Positions 16,840 to 25,939 of a DNA stretch of 64,000 nt are shown piece by piece. The translations under genes were made by a program, and so were the position numbers. Numbering within the stretch: position 1 is the first letter of the stretch; the number at the start of each line of letters is the position of its first letter. Below the pieces are notes generated by a model. That model was not told where the DNA came from and did no database searches. It saw only the letters and a list, made by a program, of their open reading frames with translations. Source of the stretch: Collybia mongolica (Eukaryota; Basidiomycota; Agaricomycetes; Agaricales; Clitocybaceae); assembly GCA_013420905.1 (NCBI GenBank), contig JAAXNY010000013.1, forward strand, positions 1,054,001-1,118,000. Reading direction: 5' to 3'.

Positions 16840-17936
16840 CTAAGGTTCGTTCTTCTGGTCAGCGTTCTTGATCAATGTCGTTAAGTAAGCGCGGTCAAAA
16901 GTAGTGGTGCCAACGTTGTTTCCAATGTGTTCCCCTGGATGATGCGTCGCTTCATGGTTGAAGACATTGTCACGTCTGTGATCTCTGTATTCACACCCGT
17001 CCGTACGGCACAGATAGACTGTCAGTGGAGCAGCATCGAGATCAAGACACGCAGGGCGTATTTTGAAAGCGCTTCGATGCCGGCTCAAGCTCTTCTCGTC
17101 TGCAAAGAAATCCCTGCAGACAGGACACTGGTGTTCGCCCTTCCCCCTTCCACGACGTCCGCGAGTATCCATCACGGTGGTCTTTATTGGGCGCCTCCTT
17201 TTCTCGTTCCGCCTAGTATAATCAGGTCGAGAAATAGGTCCTTCCTCGTAATCCGAATCATCATCCGCATCGTCATTACGGGCATGCCGTATGCCTGAGG
17301 GGCAGCTCGTTGCCCGTGATGACGATGCAACAGTGCTCTCCCCTTGATGAGAAAGTAGTAACATGCCTTCATCTGTGGGTTTCTTGTCCTCTCCGGGCGA
17401 TAGTAAAGTGTTTAGCCCATGTTCAATACCCGCTAGAGGGCTCCATACTCTGATCAACGACCGTGGAGGGGAATCAACCATGAGCACATCCTGAGAAGAG
17501 ATTGATTGAGAGCTCTGAGAGTCAACCTGTGAATCAGAAGAGGATGTAGATTTTCGGGTTGCAGTCCCAGGAGGAGATTTATGATGCGATTCAACCTCCA
17601 TGGCCGCAAACGAGGCTGCCTCCTCAGACAATCTCCTCTCGAGTCCTCCCGCCGATACTTGAGACTCTTGAGACCCAGAACCTTCTGTTGTTACGTCGGT
17701 ACCATTCAAGTCAGACAACATCACCCTCAGAGAATCCTCTCTGCCGATGGTAAGAAGTGATGGGCCCACTTCGGTTGGGTAACTGAAAAAAATAATTGAA
17801 TGGTGAGAAGAGGTTGTCGAATCCTGCGTAAAAAGTGCGTCAGGTTTCGAATTTCTGAAGGCATGTTCTCACCATTGATTGCCTGTTGCGCGTTAGGACG
17901 AGGCAGAAGAGTGTGCCGCAGGCCTACTGTAACCAT
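16840..17936 (-). CDS. C2H2 zinc-finger protein, putative nuclear factor
   Basis: Probable DNA-binding protein of unknown targets. The main exon ends NADQKNEP with stop at 16840. Its N-terminal half is Ser/Thr/Glu-rich and low in predicted structure (SSSDSQVDSQSSQSISS). A basic stretch RNEKRRRPIKTTVMDTRGRR precedes one C2H2 finger, HQCPVCRDFFADEKSLSRH, and a second less regular one, YLCRTDGCEYRDHRRDNVF followed by NHEATHH. A short first exon from the ATG at 17936 (MVTVGLRHTLLPRPNAQQAI) can be joined through a donor at GGTGAGAAC and an acceptor at CCGAAG to VGPSLLTIGREDSL. The internal MGPSLL start would need a sequence difference, because that codon is GTG in the DNA. It lies in tandem with the kinase gene. 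Confidence 0.65.
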
Positions 17937-19680
17937 CTTTGTCGAGCAACTTTTATACAGTGAAAAGCATGGGGCGTGTATGAAAAAATTCGCAGAGCGT
18001 AGCGGTAGCGGATACAGTATCACAAGGTAGCCTAGCAATGAGAGAGCTCAGACAAAGAGATTCAGTCGCAACATGTCGTAAACCCACGTTTCGAGGGTAA
18101 TGTTGGTGAGTTCCGTTGAGCCAAATGGCCTAACCGTGTCATAAGACATTGGAGAAACAAGGTCCCTTGGGTACAACAAGGGCCCACGGAAACCCATAAA
18201 AAAACAATGCAAATATGTACTGGGAGTTTTATGCAAAGCGAGATTCCGATTGATGGCGAGAAGAGGTGCCGATTTCAATAGTTGCAAACAATTGTAAATG
18301 CGTGTTTCCCGTCGTAGCACTTGCCAAATGCCAAACGCCAACCACCATCGTCAAGCCAACTCTCATACGTCTTTTCCGGCATCTTGTCGTCGTCGTTTTT
18401 GCGTTTTTTAAATTTGTTTTGTTAGTTTTGCTACTTATGTCTTGCATTATCAACACGTCCTCTACAGCTCACGCACTGAGCGAAGCAAAAACTGTGAATT
18501 TTGCCAAAATCTGGGCCAAGTTTCACAATTCACCAGGTTTTCCTGGTGAACTTAGGTTTCGCACACTTTGTAAATTTCACCTATTTTTTGGGTATACAAA
18601 TTTGAAGTTTTTTTGGAAGATACACAAAAACGAATTTCATACTGTAATACCATGAAGTTTAGAAATGGGTATCAGTGTTGTACTTAACATCATTGATAAG
18701 GCCCTTAAGGTCGGGGATGGATGTGCTGGAAAAAATTGTGCACAAGTGGGTAGTGAAGGATGGAATACAAATGAGAGTGCGGTCCACATCCAATATTGTT
18801 GTTGTCTACATTCAACCTCAATGACATGGAGCCTTTGACAAAGACTTGGAAGATGCATGCTTGTCTTCAATCCGAACACAACAGGTTTACCACGGTCACC
18901 TGTGACTTTTCCCAACAGGATCACATGGTATGGAATCATTGGAGCTGCTTGGAACCCAATAACCCCACCAGCATGCTGATGCTGCAAAGCTCACTACTTT
19001 TTAGTTTTAATTCTTATTTACTTGGTCCATATGCTGTAATATTGGGGTCATACTTTCCATTGTCCTCTTCCTCATCACAATCATTAAAATCTTATAAATT
19101 CCATGCTTACAAAGGGCTTGTGTGATATGGCCAGGTGGTGAATGTCATAAAGCATATGAAATTGAATAATGGTTATATAGAGTTTCATATGGATGATGAT
19201 GGTACTGAGCCGGTGTAAACAGGCTCCAGAGGTGTAGGTTTAAGATATGATGGCAGTCCCAACTAAGAAACTTGAGAAACTGAAATTGATTGATAGGAGT
19301 ATTTAAGCTAGACATCTTACTCATGTGGGGATGCAAGACTAAAACTCTGTGCAGAAGGGGTTAATAAGATATACACATGCTAATGTAGATTCTTTCTTTT
19401 TTATGTTTGTATATATGTATATAGTTTACTTGATGTGATTGGAAGAATAGTAAATATGAATTCAAGGAATAATATGAAGTCCAAGACCAACATAGAATTG
19501 TGCAAGTATGCAAACCAATTGAGACTAATGGAGATCCACTTGTGATAACAGAGAGTGGTATAGTGAATGGGCCATGAGGCATTTTGATGGTGATGAGGCA
19601 AAGCATTCTGGCATTGGTTGCATGAACAGGAAACAAACCAAGGGGAATGAAAAATTATGGGTAGTGCATGAAAGCATAAG
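17937..19680. other. Transition from host DNA to repeat island, no gene recognised
   Basis: 17937-18650 is the 5' flank of the zinc-finger gene. From about 18.65 kb CpG becomes rare. A minus-strand open frame at 18637-18987 (KPVVFGLKTSMHLPSL in it) hints at a decayed transposon gene, but I could not place it. Confidence 0.4.
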
Positions 19681-19962
19681 GGGAGTGCATATGCATCTCA
19701 TATCTAGTTGCTCAGAGACACCCTGCTTTATTGTATAGACACTCATATGCTGCTGTATGCCTCAAGACTACCTTGTAATCCTATCTACATTGTGACACAT
19801 CCCTTGCCCCCCTTTCACAGTTAGTAGTTTGTTTCTTACTGATGGTTTACCCCTGGACTACTTGCACAGCCCTAGCAGGATGATATAGGCATCTGATACA
19901 TCTTCTTAGTATTTTTCCAATGTACCTATATAGATGGGGCTGTCCAATTGTGGATGGCACCT
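19681..19962 (+). repeat. Dispersed repeat, direct copy of 41363-41640
   Basis: Both copies share GTGCATATG followed by CTAGTTGCTCAGA, ATGCTGCTGTAT, GAGACTACCTTG or AAGACTACCTTG, TTTACCCCTG, TTGCACAGC and CAATGTACCTAT in the same order over about 280 bp. The differences are mostly transitions. The family is unknown; a decayed LTR is possible. 19963-20530 downstream holds nothing I recognise. Confidence 0.6.
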
Positions 19963-20531
19963 TTGCAATACACTAGGCCTAGATCCTCTTCTCATGACAA
20001 AGCCCACTTAGTTTTCAGATACCCCCTTCCCTGTGCACCTGAGCATTGCTGTTTATATCACTCTCTCCTCTGAGCACTTGGTGCAATATAACCTCTCACA
20101 GAAAGATGCTAGCCCAGCTTGCCTATTAGCAAAAATTGTAGTGGTAGAGGCTGGTAGTGAATTCCTTTGCATGGGTGAAGAGAAGGGGGAAAGCATGTGA
20201 AGATAAAGTTTAAGGGGGTACTATGGTGGAGTTCTAAATTAGATCACATATGTCCACACTCATAGTGAAGGCCCATCCCAAGACCCACTACTAAAGTAGC
20301 AGGAATTCTTCACCTACATTCAGCAAACTACCACCACTGCCTCATTGCCCATTCACTTGGTACTTGACAAATCATGTAATTGACATCAATGGCACTTGTT
20401 TCTATGGCTTAAATAGCCTCATACTCTCTTCCTCAGTGTGATCATCTTCCACACTCCCATGAGTTCTCATTCCAACAAAGAAAATAATCCCACCTTTTCA
20501 AAGCTACTCTCACACCAGTGAAAACTTTCCT

Positions 20532-22480
20532 GCAAAAAATCCAAAGCTAATGAAAATGCACAGGATGCAGCCAAAGCAAAGCAGATCAAAAAGCAGCTCC
20601 AGGAAGCATGGGCCAAGAAACAGGCTTTGGTAAAGAAAGTGAGCACAATCATTGAGAGCCCAGGAGAATTTTTTTTTTTCTTAATGTGAAATTATCATCC
20701 TCTGGGGTTGCACCCTATGGGGGACTTTACATTTGTGTATCTAGGGTGAGGCCCAAGTCCTCAGGTGCTCTGTCCATTCCACCTGTGCACAGATGGCCCA
20801 CTCTTAGTGGCATCCCCCTGCCTGGCATGGAAACTCTGTTTTGGGAGGCAATGTGTCTGACGAGAACCTCCTTAGTCTTTGCCCTGGTGTCTATTCTCTT
20901 CTTGAACCCACATTACTCTAAGGTGCTGGCCATGTCTGCCCTTGTGGGCATGGTGTAGCCAACATGGGGTCAGTGCTTGAGAGGGCTTTTTAGGGAAGGG
21001 GGGTGGTCAGCCTTTGTCTCAGTGCTTTGACCCCACTGCACTGATGGGGTTAACTGTCTGGTTATGGCTTCTTGTTGCACTTGCCTGCCCTTCAATGTGT
21101 AAGTAGTTGAATGAAATATGTACTTTATCTGTTCTGTTCAAATATCCCCATCACTTTCACAAATTGTAAGAGGGCTTTCATGCCTTTCCTGTCATTCAGT
21201 AGGTATCTCCTGTCCCTTGCCTTTGGGCCCAATTCCCTACCAAGAACAAATCTCTCATTGTTATATACTGGGTACTCAAACAAGTAGTGCCTTATGGTTT
21301 CTTCCACCTGGGCTTTTCTGATTGAGAGGCAAGATCTGCAGAGGGGTAATGTGGAGCTCCCGAATCTGTGGAGGTATTGGTTGAGTGGGAGATGACTGGT
21401 GTGTATCTGCACCAGTAGGCTCATGTTCCTTCTTGAATAACCCTCTGTTGATCTTCTGAATTTGTCGTATGGGAATGCATTGTTGATTGACGTTATTCTC
21501 TGGTACCTCAGGGACTGCTTCCATTGCTCCAGCCAATGAGCCTGGAGTTTCTTCATGAAAGTCTGCTGTGTCACTGTGGCACTGATAGGGAGGGGGTGAC
21601 ACAACATTGGAGGCAGGTCCATGCTGCTGCTCGACTCACCTTGTGCTGCCTTTTTTGCCTCACTGTCCACCTTTTTGTTGCTTTTTGCCCCACTATGCTA
21701 ATGCACTGATATCCACTGTAAGCTGAATGCCCCTCTGTTTGCTCCAACTGCTGCATCTGCTGTTTCGGTGAGATTATGAAAGTATTCCAGTAGATGTTGA
21801 CCTGGTTTTGCCACTCTAAGAGCCCAGGAGATAGTAAAGAAGTTTGTGAGCTAATAGGTGAGTGTATAACTGTCCACACTCAACTCTGCTGACTTATTCC
21901 AACCTCAAGCCAGAGTCCATCAAGCTGAGCTTGAGCACAATGTTGCTTAACACCAAGTGAAAGTTGCTTGAGCTCATCATTCTCCAAAGCCTGAACCTGA
22001 TTCAGTTCCCTGTCCAACAAATCTTTCAAAGGTTATAAACAGATTACTTTGCCAACTTCTTGGATTAGAGGGAGTAGAGCACAAGAAGGAGTGGCTACAT
22101 ATTTGGGTGAGTATCTTCTGCATCAAAACTAACCATGCATATTAATAACTATACTATAGAACATTGTTCATGATACACTGGCAGGTGTTTGTATCAACTG
22201 GGATTTGAACTGGAAAAACCAAAAGGACAGAAAACTGGTAAAACCTTTGATGCAGTAAGCCTTCCCAGTTTTACTTGAAATATTTTTGGATAATAACTTA
22301 TCTGCAGGTTGGAGAAGCTGAACCATACCTACAACACCTTCAGAATCAATGGGCTATTGAATAGCTGGCCAAAGAAGTCCCTACTGGCAACAAGACATAC
22401 ACCTTGTGCAAGGACAATCCAACAACTTATCAAGAGAGGCTGCAGGTGATGCAAATACTAAAGCCACTCACCTGATGAGC
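20532..22480 (+). pseudogene. Unidentified coding relic split by a LINE insertion
   Basis: Left part: a Lys/Gln/Ala-rich, probably coiled segment, ENAQDAAKAKQIKKQLQEAW, continuing AKKQALVKKVSTIIESPGE (about 20532-20667). The LINE at 20668-21818 follows. Right part: the target duplication re-reads SPGD and continues SKEVCELIG in the same frame. Further coding-like pieces appear at about 22315-22470 (VGEAEPYLQHLQNQWAIE, a TAG, then VPTGNKTYTLCKDNPTTYQ). I do not recognise the protein; it is probably an old transposon or multicopy gene. Frame breaks and stops show that it is dead. Confidence 0.4.
20668..21818 (-). mobile_element. 5'-truncated LINE (RNase H / C-terminal part) with 13-bp target duplication
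   Basis: Flanked by identical AGAGCCCAGGAGA at 20655-20667 and 21819-21831. The T-run at about 20669-20679 is the A-tail of a minus-strand insertion. Just upstream of the 3' UTR the minus strand encodes HSGAKSNKKVDSEAKKAA, the end of a LINE RNase H domain (pattern WxSGHSGxxGNxxxDxxAK). It continues through IHTSHLPLNQYLHRFG and LPLCRSC with ETIRHYLFEYPVYNNER, the usual C-terminal Cys/His region of EN-RT-RNH LINEs, to the stop at 21125. The frame is broken near 21670. It is a separate family from the LINE at 34515. Confidence 0.8.
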
Positions 22481-22495
22481 AGAACTTGCCCAGCT

Positions 22496-24068
22496 TAGGG
22501 CTGTACACCACACCATATACAGCATACAGCTGTATAGTTTATGGTTCTGACAGCAACAGGTTTGCCATAGCCATAACCATACACCCTTTGACAGCAAGCC
22601 CAACAGCATGGTATGGGTGCCAATACAGCTGTTGATGGGCTAATACAGGCATACAGCTAATAGACCTTACAATAATTTTGTGAGTATTGGATGTATGCCC
22701 TCTTGTTGTGTTGTAATTGCACTTCTTGCCTCAAGGGACTGTTTTTGACAGTGGAATATCTGTAATATGCAAGAGTACAGCTGTTATTGATGATCTCACC
22801 AGGTATGTGAATCAGAACATATACCTTTGCACTGAATTTATGATTTGGCAGGAAGTGCACTGTTCCCATCAAAAGTTTAGAGGCTGTAAACTAACCTTAG
22901 TGTTGTATCTTATATCCCTTTGCCCTGATATGTCACTCCATGATAACCCCTTTGAGCATGCATCACTAATGGGAAGAAGGCTTGAAACAGAGTGCAATCC
23001 CAGCACACAAAGTAGAGGGGTTGATGCTACAACCCTCCTTCTGTCATCTAGGGAGGTAAATGCATCATTATGCCAGTCTGTTGTGCAAATGCATTGATGA
23101 GGCACATTTTCAAAGTCACATAGGCCATATACCCATATCAAGCTGTCAAGGGCTGTCTTTTTTTTTTTTTTTCCTCCATAATAATATTAAGCGCATGTGG
23201 GTTTGACCCAGCTACATGCAGGCAGAAACACCTATTACCACTAAGTAATCTGTAATGGGCCATCAGGGTGGAGCTGTACACTAAGTTGCTCTCCAGGTCA
23301 TATTATGGGTCTAGACTGAGGATACCTGCAGTCCAATGGTATTGTACTGTACCATGTCTGAACCTCCCAACACCTTAAAGGTTTGCCTTCGCTTGTCAGG
23401 GCATGGTCCCCTCCCTTCATGTTGGTACCCCGTTCCACTCCCCCCCTGGTATTTTCAGGTCACCCTGGAAACCCATCACTCCCCCCCAGTGTTGAAGATA
23501 AATGTCCAATCTAAATGAACAACCCATACCTCAAACCTGCTCCCCCCTCTCCTGAATCCCCCTATTACTTGCCCCCCTGTTCCACACTGCTCTCCCAAAG
23601 CGATGACTCCCCTCCAAAATGAGGCTGCCAAATCCCACCATTGGATGATAAACTGGCATTCTCCCCAAGAGGTGTGCTCTGTGCAGGGACAGTAGCTGAT
23701 AGGGGGCCAGACCCCTTCCTCCTTTTGTATTTGGGTGTACTGGTTAAGTGAGTATGAAAAAATTTGGATATGGTGTAAAAGGATAGTGGCCCAGGCCAAA
23801 AGAATGGTCTGATGAAAGGCAATATCAATTAGGGATGAGGTGTTAGGTAGTTTAGGGATGACCTAGTGCAGGAGGGATGAATTCCCATGGTCAGATGGTG
23901 GTGGTAAAAGATCAAGAAGCGTTGCTGTCAAGGGCTGTCAATTGATGGGTCAGATGGTAGATACCTGTACCATACACCATACCATCAAAGGGGTGCACTT
24001 GGGTGATGATGGGACGGATACAGCTACTGTATTGCTATAAATGCAGATACAGCATGTAGCCCTAGCCC
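22496..24068. mobile_element. Possible non-autonomous hAT-like element, interrupted by a retroposon
   Basis: The left end TAGGGCTGTACACC and the inverted right end (reverse complement TAGGGCTACATGCTG) share TAGGGCT. The 8 bp outside are GCCCAGCT on the left and GCCCGGCA on the right, agreeing at 6 of 8 positions. Subterminal GTATGG/CCATAC and CAGCTGTAT motifs recur near both ends. Without the 23158-23923 insertion and its duplicated target it would be about 0.8 kb. No transposase is present. The terminal match is short, so this is tentative. Confidence 0.3.
23158..23923 (-). mobile_element. A-tailed retroposon, full-length copy with 16-bp target duplication
   Basis: Flanked by GCTGTCAAGGGCTGTC at 23142-23157 and 23924-23939. 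A T-run of about 15 at 23158-23172 marks the 3' A-tail of a minus-strand element. Read on that strand it starts AACGCTTCTTGATCTTTTAC and ends CACATGCGCTTAATATTATT before the tail. It is the inverted counterpart of 50251-51205, and both begin at the same base, so 766 bp is probably full length. An open stretch (VWPPISYCPC ... SFWRGVIALGEQCGTGG) spans the middle in both copies but matches nothing I know. It is best seen as a non-autonomous retroposon that uses a LINE's machinery. Confidence 0.75.
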
Positions 24069-25939
24069 GGCATGCATAACAAATAGACTGCAGAGCCCAA
24101 TGACAACCACAATAGCCACAGCCCCAATACTATGATCATTGAATGAAAGTCACTCAATTCTTAATATAACTACAATTGAAATGTATAGTGCTTTACACTG
24201 AAATCCTATTGAATACCACCTTCACTCAAAATTCCATTGTTGTCTAGTAAAAATCACCTTCATTTTCACAAAGTGCCCAGTGTGAAAAAAATCAGGAGTT
24301 TGGTTTTATGTAAGATCAGGGGAAATATTCACATGAATTGAGACAAAAAATCTGTGAAAACCACACCACTTGTTTCACTGTCTTTTCCAGGAGTTTTGCA
24401 CATTGCACTGTGAAATTCTAGTTAGCTTTTGAGTGAGTTTACATCCATTCCACATGAAGTATTACCTTAATTTCACAGTTTTTCTTTCACTCAGTGATGT
24501 GCATCAGCTGGCTGTGGCAAGCATGGATGAAAATCAAGGAGTATTGACTGGGGCTTCAAGTTTCAGGCCTCAGGGCCCTCCCTTACACAGTGGGTCCCCA
24601 TTTTTATCTACTCTGTGAATTTCAGATCCAGTGAACTAGGAATCTCCAAATTGCAACCTGTGAGTGTAGTTTAAAAAATCATCTGATATTGCATATACAG
24701 CTATTCATATCCTTGTTCCATGGGTACTACTTACAAGGTTGTATACAGTATAGCATGTCTCAGCAAGTACTTTGCATAAATTAGACACTCATATAATAGA
24801 GACACAAAATGAATGAAAACAGTGCTCCCACTACTTTAATGGTGTGGGCCTTGGGGTGGGTGGTCTGTTTGAGTGCAAACTCACATGACCTAAATTCAAT
24901 CTCTGCAGGTTACCCCTGTTTTTGAATTTCTCATGGTTCACATTTTTGGATACCATTTTGAAACTTTCCCATTGTTCCCTCTCTTGTTATCTGCCCCTCA
25001 CAGCTCTATACACCCCCATCACCCAGACTATATTCACCAATGGCACAAGTATTCCTGCCCTATTTGATCCTTCTTGTTCATTTCCCCCCCATCTGGGTCT
25101 TTTGCTTCCATACCTGGGCATGTGCTGCCCCTGTTGACCACTGTACAGACCTCTGATGGCCTGTTCTCTGCACCTGTATCCCTTCTGTCCAATTCATTAT
25201 ATCAGGTTGTTTTAGGACTGGACTGATTCACCAATCTGTGCAAATTTTATATTGGCCTTGGACAAATGCCACCCTCCCCCCAGTGTTTCAGATTGGTATT
25301 GCCCTGTGAATCTAAGTCTCTGTGCTTGTGTCCCCACTTAAAAGAATTCAGTATCTGCTCTGCCTTATCTGCTACTGTCATTGTATAACAAGCCCCTACC
25401 CTGTGGCCCCCATTTATGCAACCCCTGTGCCTTCCACCTCTGAATCCTGCCTCCCTGTTATCAATTATGCACTAGAAACATTTTCTAACCCCTGTTCAAT
25501 ATGCATTACATCCTGTACCACCTGAACATATTGCTGCCACCTTGCAAGATCATGGGATTGAACCTGTGGAATTGTTACCCTTGACACAACAGGATATTCT
25601 TATTCATCATATAATGAACAGCTTGTGTTCACATTCCCCACACAGTGCATGTTGTGCCATTGCAGGGGATGCAGGCCCCAATTAATTGGTGTTCAAAATC
25701 TCTAGCTGTGTGCAGCATGCTGCTTCTGCATTCTGCACCCCCATCCAATTAATACAACCATCTTGTGAGGGCCATTGCAAGAGCATGACATATCCAAGTT
25801 TGAAAACAAAGGTAGATGACATAATAGATTGTATGCCGTGATCCATACACTCACAAAGAATATAATCTCAGGACCCCATTCTAAGAAAGGATCAGATTTC
25901 CTGCATGAAATAGCTCAGTGAATATGGGGTGGAATGTAA
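24069..25939. other. CpG-poor region up to the gypsy element, no gene recognised
   Basis: Very few CpG. Several short open frames, none with recognisable motifs. It abuts the CpG-rich gypsy sequence with an abrupt composition change between about 25920 and 25990, which I take as the breakpoint that removed the element's 5' half. Confidence 0.45.

Noticed and set aside
18637..18987. 116-codon minus-strand frame as a transposase fragment
   Set aside because: Only a vague impression of transposon coding; no catalytic motif could be placed.
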